64,000 nucleotides of DNA. Origin: an uncultured Bacteroidia bacterium. Lineage in GTDB: Bacteria; Bacteroidota; Bacteroidia; Bacteroidales; Prolixibacteraceae. The stretch's first letter is position 1. Each line of letters starts with the position of its first letter. Both the position numbers and the translations under genes were made by a program. Below the pieces are notes generated by a model, which saw nothing but the letters and a program-made list of their open reading frames with translations, made no database searches and had not been told where the DNA came from. Shown here piece after piece: positions 1-9,066 of this stretch. Location of the stretch: positions 42,376 through 106,375 of the forward strand of contig CAIXCY010000225.1 in NCBI GenBank assembly GCA_903918045.1, in the 5' to 3' direction.

Positions 1-723
1 CAATTCGGGGATTATTGTATAGCCACCGTTAAGATCAACAATCCTTACAAGCGTGTCTATACTACCGGCTTGATAGGTTGAAGTATGAGTCTTATTTTCG
101 CACAGATTAAACACCTGATTTCTTAGGCAGTGCCCTTCCTCCAGCACCCATAGATGTTCCAGTGGCATATCGCTTGTTGCTATTTCCTTATTGGCATAAA
201 TAGGTTCATCAGGGGAGATGTAAGCTATAAATTTTTCATAAAAGAGAGGCACTTCCAATATTTTAGGATCGTCCAGGGGGGTCGAGAGGATTGCCATATC
301 TATCTCTGCCAAATGCAATTTCCGGATAATGGATTGTGTGGGCATCTCCGCTATTTTAAGTGCTACTTCAGGATAGGTTTTACGAAACAGAGCGATAAAT
401 CCAGGTAACAGATAGGGTGCTACTGTTGGTATAATTGCCAGTGAAAGGGAACCACCCACTGTTCCTTTCCGGACCCGGATATTCTCATCCAACTGCTTTA
501 CGTTAAATAAGATAACATGTGCCTGTTTTATAATATGTGATCCGATTTCAGTTGGGGCTACCGGATGCATGGTCCTGTCGAAGATCTTGCAATCGAGCTC
601 CTCCTCCAGTTTCTGAATCATTGCACTTAGTGTGGATTGCGTTATCCCGCATGATTCTGCTGCCCTTACAAAATGTCGTGCCTTGTCAAGAGCAACTATA
701 TATTCGAGTTGTTGAATAGTCAT
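1..723 (-). CDS. oxyR: LysR-family peroxide regulator OxyR, 3' end cut by window
   Basis: The frame is open from the ATG at 721-723 on the minus strand to the window edge, giving 241 visible residues without the C-terminus. It begins MTIQQLEYIVALDKARHF, the usual OxyR winged helix-turn-helix start, with the recognition region around residues 15-40 and then the LysR substrate-binding domain. A Cys-containing segment (GHCLRNQVFNLCENK) matches the OxyR redox loop, where the first Cys is the peroxide-sensing residue. In the family, oxidation turns OxyR into an activator of peroxidase genes. It is divergent from ahpC with 126 bp between the starts, the classic arrangement, so ahpC-ahpF is the likely target. 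The identification is firm; only the C-terminus is unseen. Confidence 0.93.
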   Translation of the reverse strand, partial: MTIQQLEYIVALDKARHFVRAAESCGITQSTLSAMIQKLEEELDCKIFDRTMHPVAPTEIGSHIIKQAHVILFNVKQLDENIRVRKGTVGGSLSLAIIPTVAPYLLPGFIALFRKTYPEVALKIAEMPTQSIIRKLHLAEIDMAILSTPLDDPKILEVPLFYEKFIAYISPDEPIYANKEIATSDMPLEHLWVLEEGHCLRNQVFNLCENKTHTSTYQAGSIDTLVRIVDLNGGYTIIPEL

Positions 724-761
724 ATTATCGTAATTATCGATGCGAATATAGAAAATATCTG

Positions 762-793
762 TTTGATAAATAAGATACAGTGAAATATATTTG
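762..793 (+). promoter_or_regulatory. ahpC promoter (Bacteroidota -33/-7 type)
   Basis: TTTG at 762-765 and TATATTTG at 786-793 are separated by 20 bases, an exact match to the Bacteroidota primary-sigma consensus TTTG-N19-21-TAnnTTTG. Transcription would start near 800, leaving about a 50-base leader before the ahpC ATG. Upstream, 725-775 holds several TATC/GATA-type half-sites that could serve OxyR, but no clean operator is claimed. Confidence 0.75.
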
Positions 794-849
794 CATCATC
801 AAAATAAAACAAAAGAATTAAAAATTATTCACTCAAAAATTAATTGAAT

Positions 850-1413
850 ATGTCACAAATTGGAAAAGAGATTGTTGATTTCAAGGTTCAGGCTTTTGTA
901 AACAATGAATTTAAAATGGTAACTAAGAATGATGTATTAGGGAGATGGTCGGTATTTTTCTTTTATCCCGCAGATTTCACGTTTGTTTGTCCGACGGAAT
1001 TGGAAGATCTGGCTGACAATTACGACGAATTTAAAGCTGCAAATACCGAAATATACTCGGTGTCGTGCGACACCCATTTCGTACACAAGGCATGGCACGA
1101 TACTTCGGATACGATTAAAAAGGTTAACTTTCCGATGTTGGCTGACCCGACCGCTGTTTTGGCCCGCGGATTTGATGTGATGATTGAGGAGGTTGGCCTG
1201 GCCGAACGAGGAACGTTTATTGTCAATCCCAAGGGTGAGATTGTTGCTTATGAGGTTGTTGCCGGTAATGTCGGGCGTAATGCAGAAGAACTCCTGCGCC
1301 GTTTACAGGCGCTCCAGTTTGTTGCCAGCCACCCTTCGGAGGTTTGTCCTGCGAAATGGAAACAGGGAGCAGAGACCTTAAAGCCCAGCATTAACCTTGT
1401 AGGGAAAATCTAA
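850..1413 (+). CDS. ahpC: Alkyl hydroperoxide reductase subunit C, 2-Cys peroxiredoxin
   Basis: This 187-residue typical 2-Cys peroxiredoxin (AhpC/Prx1 class) reduces H2O2 and organic hydroperoxides in the cytoplasm. The peroxidatic Cys47 sits in FTFVCPTE and the resolving Cys166 in EVCPAKWKQG. The ATG at 850 is preferred over an in-frame TTG two codons upstream because it gives the standard MSQIGKEI start. ahpF follows 65 bp downstream and supplies the reductase, so the pair is an operon driven by the promoter at 762-793 and probably by OxyR. Length matches the family; nothing odd. Confidence 0.98.
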   Translation: MSQIGKEIVDFKVQAFVNNEFKMVTKNDVLGRWSVFFFYPADFTFVCPTELEDLADNYDEFKAANTEIYSVSCDTHFVHKAWHDTSDTIKKVNFPMLADPTAVLARGFDVMIEEVGLAERGTFIVNPKGEIVAYEVVAGNVGRNAEELLRRLQALQFVASHPSEVCPAKWKQGAETLKPSINLVGKI

Positions 1414-1478
1414 TCTATTAATTACAAATGCAACAGGGAGAGACAGCTTTGGGATCTCCCTGTTCTAAAATCTCAATT

Positions 1479-3032
1479 ATGCTTGAACAAGCTATTAAAG
1501 ATCAAATAACTTCTCTTTTCGAAGGATTAATATCCAATTTTACTTTTCAGATTGAGATTAGTGCGACTCATCCAAACAGGGAGGAGCTCATAGGATTGTT
1601 ACAGGATGTGGCCTCCTGCTCATCGAAGGTCGCCTGCCAAATAAACGAGGGAGCGGATCTGGAGTTTAAAATCCTGAAGGATGGCAAACCTGCTTCGATA
1701 CTTTTTCGTGCGGTTCCGACCGGACATGAATTTAGCTCTCTGCTTTTGGCACTATTAAATATGGATGGAATCGGTAAAAACCTACCTGACGAACTGATCC
1801 GAAACCGGATTACTGGATTGAACGGAAAAATACGCATTCAAAGCTTTATTTCGCTTACCTGTACAAATTGTCCGGATGTTGTTCAGGCTTTGAATGTGAT
1901 GTCGATCCTCAATAGTGAAATTGAGCATCAGATTATTGATGGTGCGATAAATCAGAAGGAGGCGGAAGAACTAAATATTCAGGCTGTCCCTTCAGTCTAT
2001 GCCAATGGTGAATTACTGCACGTCGGTCGTGCAAGTTTGGGCGAACTTTTGACTAAACTGGAAGAGCTGTCGGGGACACATTATGATGCATCAACCACTG
2101 AATTAAAAAAATATGATGTAATTATTGCCGGAGGTGGGCCCTCAGGGGTTTCAGCGGCTATATATTCTGCACGTAAAGGGCTGAAAGTAGCTATCGTTGC
2201 AGACAATATTGGTGGTCAGGTTACCGAAACGGTAGGTATTGAAAATATGATATCTGTTCCGCAGACCACCGGAAGCCATCTTGTTGCAAATCTTAAATTG
2301 CATTTGAATGAATATCCGGTTGATTTACTGATTAACCGCAAGATCGAACAGGTAGAGCTGGTAGGCGGGGAGAAGCAGATCCGCACATCACTGGGTGAAA
2401 TATTAAGTGCACCGGCCCTAATTATTGCAACGGGGGCAAGCTGGAGACGCTTAAATATTCCGGGAGAGCGTAACTACATTGGTTCCGGAGTTGCATTTTG
2501 TGCTCATTGTGATGGACCGTTTTATAAAGGCAAACGGGTGGCTGTGGTTGGCGGTGGAAATTCTGGGATTGAAGCGGCGATTGACCTGGCAGGTATTGCA
2601 TCGGAAGTCACGATTTTGGAATATATGTATGAATTAAAAGGAGATCAGATTTTACAGGATAAGCTAACAGGATTGTCAAATGTAAAAGTAGTAACAGGAG
2701 TTGATATCCGGAGCATTGAAGGTGATGGGGCAAAAGTAACATCCTTGCAATTTAGGCATCGGGATTCGGGCGAAAACGTTAAGCTTGATTTGGACGGAAT
2801 ATTTGTTCAGATTGGTCTTACTGCGAACAGTTCTGTTTTCAGTCAGTTGGTTGAGGTGAACAAGGGTGGCGAAATCGTTATTGATGCCAATTGCCGCACG
2901 AATGTAGCGGGAGTGTATGCTGCGGGAGATGTTTCGGTTGTCCCTTTCAAACAGATCGTTATTGCGATGGGCGAAGGTTCCAAGGCCGCATTGTCGGCCT
3001 TTGAGGATAAAATGAAAGATCGGCTTAACTGA
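1479..3032 (+). CDS. ahpF: Alkyl hydroperoxide reductase subunit F (AhpC reductase)
   Basis: This 517-residue flavoprotein disulfide reductase passes electrons from NAD(P)H to AhpC. The N-terminal tandem thioredoxin-fold domain carries the CTNC dithiol (Cys128/Cys131). The FAD domain begins near residue 212 with GGGPSG, the thioredoxin-reductase-like redox pair CAHC is at 341-344, a second GGGNSG nucleotide site follows, and the C-terminus has the AAGDVS FAD motif. The ATG at 1479 gives the standard MLEQAIKDQ start; the frame is open 17 codons further upstream but that extension is not family-like. It lies just downstream of ahpC in the same operon. Confidence 0.97.
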   Translation: MLEQAIKDQITSLFEGLISNFTFQIEISATHPNREELIGLLQDVASCSSKVACQINEGADLEFKILKDGKPASILFRAVPTGHEFSSLLLALLNMDGIGKNLPDELIRNRITGLNGKIRIQSFISLTCTNCPDVVQALNVMSILNSEIEHQIIDGAINQKEAEELNIQAVPSVYANGELLHVGRASLGELLTKLEELSGTHYDASTTELKKYDVIIAGGGPSGVSAAIYSARKGLKVAIVADNIGGQVTETVGIENMISVPQTTGSHLVANLKLHLNEYPVDLLINRKIEQVELVGGEKQIRTSLGEILSAPALIIATGASWRRLNIPGERNYIGSGVAFCAHCDGPFYKGKRVAVVGGGNSGIEAAIDLAGIASEVTILEYMYELKGDQILQDKLTGLSNVKVVTGVDIRSIEGDGAKVTSLQFRHRDSGENVKLDLDGIFVQIGLTANSSVFSQLVEVNKGGEIVIDANCRTNVAGVYAAGDVSVVPFKQIVIAMGEGSKAALSAFEDKMKDRLN

Positions 3033-3049
3033 ATATAAACGAATTGTAC

Positions 3050-3057
3050 TACTTTTG
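3050..3057 (+). promoter_or_regulatory. -7 element upstream of hflX
   Basis: TACTTTTG matches TAnnTTTG and lies only 5 bases before the preferred hflX ATG, so a transcript from here would be nearly leaderless. No convincing -33 element is seen, so readthrough from ahpF remains possible. Confidence 0.35.
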
Positions 3058-3061
3058 CGAA

Positions 3062-4273
3062 ATGGTGAAATTACATGATACTTCGGAGCAGAAAGAGCGG
3101 GTGGTAATTGTTGGACTTATAACGGGCCGGCAGAATGAAAAACAGGCCAATGAATATCTGGATGAGCTCGATTTTCTTGTGGATACATCCGGCGCTGAGG
3201 TTTGGGAACGGTTTGTTCAGCGACTTGACAATCCCAATACGGCTACCTTTGTAGGGACCGGAAAACTGAAGGAGATTGCAGATTATGTAAGGGTACATGC
3301 TATTGATGCCGTAATTTTTGATGATGAATTAACTCCGACACAAATAAGAAATATTGAACCGGCGCTTGAATGTAAGATACTTGACCGGACGAATCTTATT
3401 CTCGATATCTTTGCCAGCAGGGCTCAGACAGCACATTCAAAGACCCAGGTGGAACTTGCGCAATGTAAATATATGCTTCCGCGACTGACCCGTTTATGGA
3501 CTCACCTTGAACGTCAACAGGGAGGTATTGGCACACGCGGACCGGGTGAGTCACAGATTGAAACTGACAAACGGATTATTCTGGATCGGATATCGTTTCT
3601 AAAGGCTAAGCTGGAGGTTATTGACAGCCAGATGAGCACACAGCGGCGCAATCGGGGAAAGATGGTGCGTGTAGCACTTGTAGGGTATACCAATGTTGGC
3701 AAATCGACGATTCTGAACCTGATTAGCAAGTCGGATGTCTTTGCTGAAAATAAGTTGTTTGCAACATTGGACACCACTGTTCGTAAGGTTGTGATCGGGA
3801 ATCTTCCTTTTCTCCTTACAGACACTGTTGGTTTTATCCGTAAGTTGCCCCATCACCTGGTTGAGTCATTTAAATCGACACTTGATGAAACACGCGAGGC
3901 TGACTTGTTGATTCACGTGGTTGATATTTCACATCCGGGATTTGAATCACAGGTTGAGGTTGTGAATAAAACCCTTGCGGAGCTTGGTGCTGTGGATAAG
4001 CCGATGATCTATCTTTTCAATAAGATCGATGCTTTCACTTACATTGAGAAGGAAGAGGATGATCTGTTGCCCTCAACCAAAGATAATATGACCCTGGAAG
4101 ACTGGAAACACTCATGGATGGGCAATCATGAGAATATCTCACTTTTTATTTCTGCCACAGAGAAGACAAATATCGAAGAGTTTAAGAAAGTTATCTATGA
4201 AGAGATAAAAACCATTCATACTCAACGGTTTCCTTTCAATGATTTTCTTTATCAGGTTTATGATGAGGAATAA
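3062..4273 (+). CDS. hflX: GTPase HflX
   Basis: This 403-residue ribosome-associated GTPase belongs to the HflX family, which splits or rescues stalled 70S ribosomes under stress. The N-terminal HflX domain is followed by the glycine-rich linker GGIGTRGPGESQIETDKR, then the G domain: P-loop GYTNVGKST (G1), DTVGFI (G3) and NKID (G4). The ATG at 3062 is chosen over the in-frame TTG at 3044. It follows ahpF by 29 bp and may share stress-related expression with it. Length and motifs are complete. Confidence 0.95.
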   Translation: MVKLHDTSEQKERVVIVGLITGRQNEKQANEYLDELDFLVDTSGAEVWERFVQRLDNPNTATFVGTGKLKEIADYVRVHAIDAVIFDDELTPTQIRNIEPALECKILDRTNLILDIFASRAQTAHSKTQVELAQCKYMLPRLTRLWTHLERQQGGIGTRGPGESQIETDKRIILDRISFLKAKLEVIDSQMSTQRRNRGKMVRVALVGYTNVGKSTILNLISKSDVFAENKLFATLDTTVRKVVIGNLPFLLTDTVGFIRKLPHHLVESFKSTLDETREADLLIHVVDISHPGFESQVEVVNKTLAELGAVDKPMIYLFNKIDAFTYIEKEEDDLLPSTKDNMTLEDWKHSWMGNHENISLFISATEKTNIEEFKKVIYEEIKTIHTQRFPFNDFLYQVYDEE

Positions 4274-4341
4274 TTAATTCGATAATTTGGTAATTCGGCA
4301 ATTAAACAAAATCAGTTTAGTGTAACTTTTGATTTTTTACT

Positions 4342-5259
4342 TTAGTTCTCAATTTCCTCCTCAGAAAGCCCGGTAACTTTTGAAATATCTGAAGTTGAAA
4401 ATCCGAGGGATTTGAGATTTTTGGCAATTACAAATTTCTCTATTGTTATTCCTTGTTCAATTCCTTGTTCAATTCCTTGTTCAATTCCTTGTTCAATTCC
4501 TTGTTCAATCCCTTGTTCAATCCCTTGTTCAATCCCTTGTTCAATCCCTTTATCATAAGCATCGGCATAGAAGGATTTTTCTGTGCTTATAATGTCCCAA
4601 TACCTGTCGTAAGTTTCGAGTTCCCCTTTGGTCATTCCACTTTCAAGGATAAGCTCCGAAGCTTCTTTGAGTTCAGGTACATCTAAGAAATCGGGGGATA
4701 TCCCCTCCTGTAAATCGCTGATTTCAGACAGGAACCGCAACCATAAAACCTGTAATTTTTTGTCAGTAAATTTTTGAGCCTTAAACTTAGGGAGCTCAAT
4801 AAAAACGAATTCTAATCCTTCCATTACATCCTCACTGTCCTTTAAATGGACAAGTTGATAATGATGGATATAAACATCCGGTTTAGTATCAAAATTTTCA
4901 TTGATGATGCTCAGTGAGTAAACAGGCTGTAATCCTTTGTACTGAAATCCGCGCCCTCCCTGTTTGATATAAGCTTTGGATGCATTAAACAGGACCCTAC
5001 TTTTGAAACTGTCAGTCCAGAGCATCTGCATTTCAACGATAAATTGTTGTCCTTTTTCATCAATACACCTTACATCCACAATGGAATTTGCGAAAATTGG
5101 AATCTCAGGGACCAGTTCTGCAGGTAAGTACTCAAGCGAAACAATTTTCTTCCCTTCTGCCAGAGGCATGACTGCATTAAGAAAACTTTTTAGGAGAAGC
5201 GGATGTTCACCAAAAACCTTCTTAAAAGTCAAATCATTTTTCGGATCGAGATAACGCAT
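4342..5259 (-). CDS. Rpn-family PD-(D/E)XK nuclease (recombination-promoting nuclease/putative transposase)
   Basis: The 305-residue protein begins MRYLDPKNDLTFKKVFGEHP, the hallmark of the PDDEXK_2/Rpn family. The nuclease core is visible as IVDVRC...FIVEMQM around residues 60-80 (the D...ExQ form of the motif). RpnA-like members cut DNA and promote RecA-independent recombination in E. coli; this member's role is not known. Near the C-terminus eight GIEQ units form a flexible linker encoded by a 12-bp tandem repeat (4451-4546), followed by a short helical tail (SDISKVTGLSEEEI) seen in many family members. It stands alone, with asd next upstream on the same strand. Confidence 0.88.
   Translation of the reverse strand: MRYLDPKNDLTFKKVFGEHPLLLKSFLNAVMPLAEGKKIVSLEYLPAELVPEIPIFANSIVDVRCIDEKGQQFIVEMQMLWTDSFKSRVLFNASKAYIKQGGRGFQYKGLQPVYSLSIINENFDTKPDVYIHHYQLVHLKDSEDVMEGLEFVFIELPKFKAQKFTDKKLQVLWLRFLSEISDLQEGISPDFLDVPELKEASELILESGMTKGELETYDRYWDIISTEKSFYADAYDKGIEQGIEQGIEQGIEQGIEQGIEQGIEQGIEQGITIEKFVIAKNLKSLGFSTSDISKVTGLSEEEIEN
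4451..4546. repeat. Eight 12-bp tandem repeats inside the Rpn-family gene
   Basis: Eight consecutive copies of CCTTGTTCAATY encode GIEQ on the minus strand. The first four copies end in T and the last four in C, so the array falls into two homogeneous blocks of four. The unit is a multiple of three, so gain or loss of copies would change linker length without breaking the frame. Confidence 0.97.
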
Positions 5260-5292
5260 TTTACTTATAAATTATAATTACAAATATACGAC

Positions 5293-5318
5293 AAAAGCTG
5301 CCCGTGAAGACAGCTTTT
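5293..5318 (-). terminator. Hairpin downstream of asd
   Basis: AAAAGCTG (5293-5300) and CAGCTTTT (5311-5318) pair as an 8-bp stem around a 10-base loop, in the 90-bp gap between asd and the Rpn-family gene. U-rich tracts exist on both sides, so it could terminate asd (minus strand), though the run is short. Confidence 0.55.
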
Positions 5319-5349
5319 ATTAAGAATATTTTTTAAATTATTATTTTTC

Positions 5350-6360
5350 TTATTTTACAACACCTTCTTTAACAAGATATTCTGCAATTTGGACGGCGTT
5401 TAATGCTGCCCCTTTTTTGATCTGGTCAGAAACTGTCCAGAAAGCTAATCCGTTAGGATTGGAGATGTCCTTGCGGATCCTCCCGACAAAAACTTCGTCG
5501 CGACCTGCAAGGTGCAGCGGCATTGGGTACTCTTTTTTTGCAGGATTATCTATAACGATTATTCCCTCTGCATTATTAAAGGCAGATTTAGCCTCGTCCA
5601 ATGAAATTTCTGTTTCGGTTTCAACCCACACTGCTTCGGAGTGTGCACGAAGCACCGGTACCCGAACGGCTGTGGCGCTAACCATAATATCGGAGTGCAT
5701 AATCTTCCTTGTCTCATGGAACATCTTCATCTCCTCTTTGGTGTAGTCATTATCTGTAAATACATCAATATGAGGAATCAGGTTCTGAACCAGTTGATAG
5801 GCAAATTTTGCAACAGTAGGTTCTTTCCCTTCTGCAACCTGGACAGTTTGGTTTTCAAGCTCATCCATTCCGGAGGCTCCGGCACCGCTGGCACTCTGAT
5901 AGGTAGCAATATGAACTTTCCGGATATGCGAAATATCTTCAATCGGTTTTAAGGCAACTACCAGCTGAATGGTCGTACAGTTCGGATTGGCAATGATCCT
6001 GCGAGGCATATTTTTCGCATCCACAGCATTGACTTCAGGTACAACCAGTGGAATATCATTTTCCATCCGGAAGGCACTGCTGTTATCAATCATGATTGTC
6101 CCGAACTTTGTTATAGTATCTGCAAAATCTTTTGAAATTCCAGCACCCGCCGAAACCAGCGCGATGTCAATTCCATTAAAGTCATCATTATGTTGTAATT
6201 CCTTGACAATTAATTTTTTGTCTTTGAAAGTGTATTCTTTTCCTGTACTTCGCGCTGAACCGAAGATAACAAGTTCGTCAAGCGGAAAATTCCGCTCATC
6301 CAATACGCGGAGAAATTCCTGTCCTACCGCTCCGCTAACACCCACAATTGCTACTTTCAT
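5350..6360 (-). CDS. asd: Aspartate-semialdehyde dehydrogenase
   Basis: This 336-residue enzyme makes L-aspartate-4-semialdehyde from aspartyl phosphate with NADPH, feeding lysine/diaminopimelate, threonine and methionine synthesis. The N-terminal Rossmann motif [11 protein letters not shown] and the active-site Cys in ANPNCTTIQ are present, followed by the C-terminal dimerisation domain with its conserved HETRKI-type region. The ATG at 6358-6360 gives the standard MKVAIVG start; the open frame upstream (to 6414) is not family-like. It is monocistronic, with a hairpin 32 bp past the stop. Confidence 0.97.
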   Translation of the reverse strand: MKVAIVGVSGAVGQEFLRVLDERNFPLDELVIFGSARSTGKEYTFKDKKLIVKELQHNDDFNGIDIALVSAGAGISKDFADTITKFGTIMIDNSSAFRMENDIPLVVPEVNAVDAKNMPRRIIANPNCTTIQLVVALKPIEDISHIRKVHIATYQSASGAGASGMDELENQTVQVAEGKEPTVAKFAYQLVQNLIPHIDVFTDNDYTKEEMKMFHETRKIMHSDIMVSATAVRVPVLRAHSEAVWVETETEISLDEAKSAFNNAEGIIVIDNPAKKEYPMPLHLAGRDEVFVGRIRKDISNPNGLAFWTVSDQIKKGAALNAVQIAEYLVKEGVVK

Positions 6361-6870
6361 AATTAATTTTATTAAAGGTCTTAATCTTATCCCTTCTGAA
6401 ACAGGGTAAATCAAAATTAGGTATCTTTTTCGTCTGCAGTTATTGAGGGAGGATGAATTTCTGCACCAATTTTATAAACTACAACATACCGAATAGATCA
6501 AAATTTTATCCTTAGGTTTGATTTTACAAAAATATTCATTATTCTTAATGATTTGCAAAAAATAGATAAAAATATTTACGAATTTGTATTTTATCTACGG
6601 TATATTGTCTTATATGAAAGTTAAGGATGGTTTATGTTTAATTAGTATTTGGTAGTGCGTCAAGCTGACGAATGCGATTACCACGGAATTTTGAAAACTA
6701 TTATCTCCTTAGATATGCAGTTAAAACATTGTTATATAGGCAGATGTGATATTTTTATTGAATACTATATATTCCATCCTGGAGGTATAGTTTTTAATGC
6801 GGTGAATACAGGTCCTATTTCAACAGCTAAATCAATCTTTGGGTTTAAATGGTATTAAAACGTTTTTCTA
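6361..6870. other. 510-bp AT-rich intergenic stretch
   Basis: The stretch lies upstream of asd (minus) and downstream of prmC (minus). CAAAATTA at 6412-6419 reads TAATTTTG on the minus strand, a perfect -7 element that could serve asd with about a 45-base leader, but no -33 element is obvious. A 69-codon open frame at 6649-6858 resembles nothing recognised and is not called as a gene. Confidence 0.4.
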
Positions 6871-7725
6871 TTAATTAATTGAATTCTTTTCCCCTTTCAT
6901 CATTCGGGCTTTCCCATTGATATCCTTCCTTAATTCTATTATACGGAATCCTTTTGACTGTAATAATTCTCCCATTTCTGTGCCATATTTCTCATTTATT
7001 TCGAAGTAGAGTAATCCTTTCGGATTTAAAAGGCAGGAAGCCAGCTCTGTAATTTTTCTGTAAAAGATCAAAGGATCGTTGTCTGGGACGAAGAGCGCCA
7101 GATGAGGTTCATAGTGAGTCACATTGCGATCCATTTTAGGTTGTTCAGATAATGCGATGTAGGGCGGATTACTCACGATAATATCGAATTTGCCATGGTG
7201 GTCCAATAAATCTGGTTTCAATATATCAACGCAAAAAAAATCAACTTTCACCTCATTCCTTAATGCATTTTCAGCTGCAACCCGCAATGCCTCGGTTGAG
7301 ATATCCCATCCGGTAGCTGTTGACCCGGGGAGATTTTTGGCTAACGCAATTGGAATGCAACCACTGCCTGTTCCAATATCCAGAATGTTTGGAGATAATT
7401 GCCTGTGATCGCTGATAATCCACTCAACCAGTTCTTCGGTTTCCTGGCGGGGTATAAGAACCGCCCGGTTTACGTTCAGGGGTAAACCATAGAATTCTGT
7501 CTCCCCCAAAATGTACTGTATTGGCTCAAATTGGCTCAGACGGTTTACAATCTCTTTAATTTGAGTTAAATTCGCAGCCGAAAGGATTTTGCTCTGATTC
7601 AGGTGAATCTGAATTCGGGATAATCCAAGGACTTTTTCGAAGATCAGTCTGCTTAAACTTTCGATCTCTTGTTTCGGATAGATTGTAGAGAGTTGATCTG
7701 AGATTATTTTTTTTGCAACCTGCAT
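6871..7725 (-). CDS. prmC: Peptide chain release factor N5-glutamine methyltransferase
   Basis: This 284-residue SAM-dependent enzyme methylates the Gln of the GGQ motif in RF1/RF2. An N-terminal helical domain of about 80 residues precedes the methyltransferase fold: SAM-binding ILDIGTGSGCIPIAL and the catalytic NPPYI motif are both intact, with the FYRKI helix typical of PrmC. The ATG at 7723-7725 (MQVAKKI) is preferred to an ATG seven codons upstream, because the upstream one would lie beyond the predicted -7 element at 7734-7741. It diverges from ribD with only 26 bp between the starts. Confidence 0.95.
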   Translation of the reverse strand: MQVAKKIISDQLSTIYPKQEIESLSRLIFEKVLGLSRIQIHLNQSKILSAANLTQIKEIVNRLSQFEPIQYILGETEFYGLPLNVNRAVLIPRQETEELVEWIISDHRQLSPNILDIGTGSGCIPIALAKNLPGSTATGWDISTEALRVAAENALRNEVKVDFFCVDILKPDLLDHHGKFDIIVSNPPYIALSEQPKMDRNVTHYEPHLALFVPDNDPLIFYRKITELASCLLNPKGLLYFEINEKYGTEMGELLQSKGFRIIELRKDINGKARMMKGEKNSIN

Positions 7726-7733
7726 TTTTTTTA

Positions 7734-7741
7734 CAAAGATA
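7734..7741 (-). promoter_or_regulatory. prmC -7 element in the 26-bp prmC/ribD gap
   Basis: CAAAGATA on the plus strand reads TATCTTTG on the minus strand, a perfect TAnnTTTG, 8 bases upstream of the prmC ATG. The -33 region would fall inside the ribD coding sequence. Confidence 0.5.
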
Positions 7742-7751
7742 AGCAAAGCGG

Positions 7752-8810
7752 ATGATGGGACGGCACTTTGAGGCGGATGATAAATTTATGATTCGAGCAA
7801 TCGAATTGGCCCGGTTAGGAATGGGGTCTGTATCCCCTAATCCCATGGTTGGCTGCGTAATTGTCCATAAGGGGGTTATTATTGGGGAGGGTTATCATGC
7901 TGAATATGGGAAGGCACATGCCGAAGTTAATGCGGTAAACCGGATCAAAAATAAGGATCTCCTTAGTACTTCAACGATTTATGTTACGCTTGAACCGTGT
8001 TCTCATCATGGAAAAACTCCTCCCTGTGCCGATCTTATACTTCACCATCGCATTCCGGAAGTTGTTGTTGGCACTGTTGATCCGTTTGCCCAGGTAGCAG
8101 GAAGAGGAATCAAAAGGCTCAGGGAAGGTGGCTGCACGGTAATTACGGGTTTTTGTGAGGAGAAATGTATCGAATTAAATCGCCGTTTTTTCACGTTCCA
8201 TCAAAAGAAACGACCCTTTATTATTCTAAAATGGGCACAAACAGCCGATGGTTTTATTGATATTGACCGTTCTGTAGAAAATTACGGTCAGCCGACCTGG
8301 ATCACCAACGACTTGTCCAGAATTGCGGTACATAAGATGCGTACTGATGAGGCGGCGATTCTGGTGGGAACCAATACTGCGAAAAAGGATAATCCATCGC
8401 TCACGGTTCGGGACTGGAGTGGCACTCACCCTTTGAGAATTGTTATTGACAGGGAAGGGAAGCTTCCCGCCGGGCTTACCTTATTTGATCGCCGCGAGCC
8501 GACCGTTGTTTACACCGCTGTGGATATTCCAAACACACCTAACCTGGAATATAAAAAGATTGGTTTTAATGGACTTGAACTGGATGAGATACTTTCCGAT
8601 TTACATCAAAGGGGTATTGTCTCCTTAATTGTCGAAGGTGGACAGAAATTGCTTGAATCGTTTATCCGGGCTGGGATATGGGACGAGGCAAGGGTTTTTA
8701 CCGGGAAGAATGTTTTTCACCGGGGAGTAAAGGCACCAGTGTTTGATGGAAACCTTATAAAATCGGAGGAATTGGATGACAGCTGGATGTTCTTATTCCG
8801 ACGGGAATAA
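7752..8810 (+). CDS. ribD: Bifunctional riboflavin deaminase/reductase RibD
   Basis: This 352-residue protein carries out the second and third steps of riboflavin synthesis: deamination of the pyrimidine from GTP, then NADPH-dependent reduction of the ribosyl side chain. The N-terminal deaminase (about residues 10-150) has the zinc motifs HAEVNA and PCSHHGKTPPC; the C-terminal reductase (about 155-350) has a VEGG-type NADPH loop (LIVEGGQKLLESF). Two adjacent ATGs at 7752 and 7755 are equally plausible starts. The frame stays open for 84 more codons after its TAA (see 8811-9062). Confidence 0.95.
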   Translation: MMGRHFEADDKFMIRAIELARLGMGSVSPNPMVGCVIVHKGVIIGEGYHAEYGKAHAEVNAVNRIKNKDLLSTSTIYVTLEPCSHHGKTPPCADLILHHRIPEVVVGTVDPFAQVAGRGIKRLREGGCTVITGFCEEKCIELNRRFFTFHQKKRPFIILKWAQTADGFIDIDRSVENYGQPTWITNDLSRIAVHKMRTDEAAILVGTNTAKKDNPSLTVRDWSGTHPLRIVIDREGKLPAGLTLFDRREPTVVYTAVDIPNTPNLEYKKIGFNGLELDEILSDLHQRGIVSLIVEGGQKLLESFIRAGIWDEARVFTGKNVFHRGVKAPVFDGNLIKSEELDDSWMFLFRRE

Positions 8811-9062
8811 AATTGCCGCTATATTTTACTCGCTGATATCTTAATTGATCTATGCCGGCGCACCCCCTTTGTCGTTTACAATCGTTCTGATCGGATTGAA
8901 AGGACGGAGGGGGAGAATCTTGCAATTTTCAGGGAGCAGAGCACATTGCCCGTATTTCTTGAGTTTTATAACCAGGCAGAACAATCGATCAACAGACAAA
9001 AAAATTTGGGGTTGAAAGATTTGCACCCCTTCCGAACCCCGGAAGCTTCTTTTTTCGATTAA
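8811..9062 (+). other. Open frame continuing after the ribD stop, no start codon
   Basis: Directly after the ribD TAA, the same frame continues without a stop for 83 codons and ends at TAA 9060-9062. The translation (LLADILIDLCRRTPFVVYNR and on through VFLEFYNQAEQ) has protein-like composition, but it contains no ATG and I recognise no family. It could be the relic of a gene tail, a readthrough extension, or chance. No function is proposed. Confidence 0.3.
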
Positions 9063-9066
9063 CTGA

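Noticed and set aside
4342..5259. Rpn-family gene as an active transposon
   Set aside because: The family name includes putative transposase, but no terminal repeats flank the gene and Rpn proteins are nucleases without a known transposon end.
6649..6858. A 69-codon open frame in the gap between asd and prmC
   Set aside because: It has no recognisable family, lies in AT-rich DNA, and has no promoter element at suitable distance.
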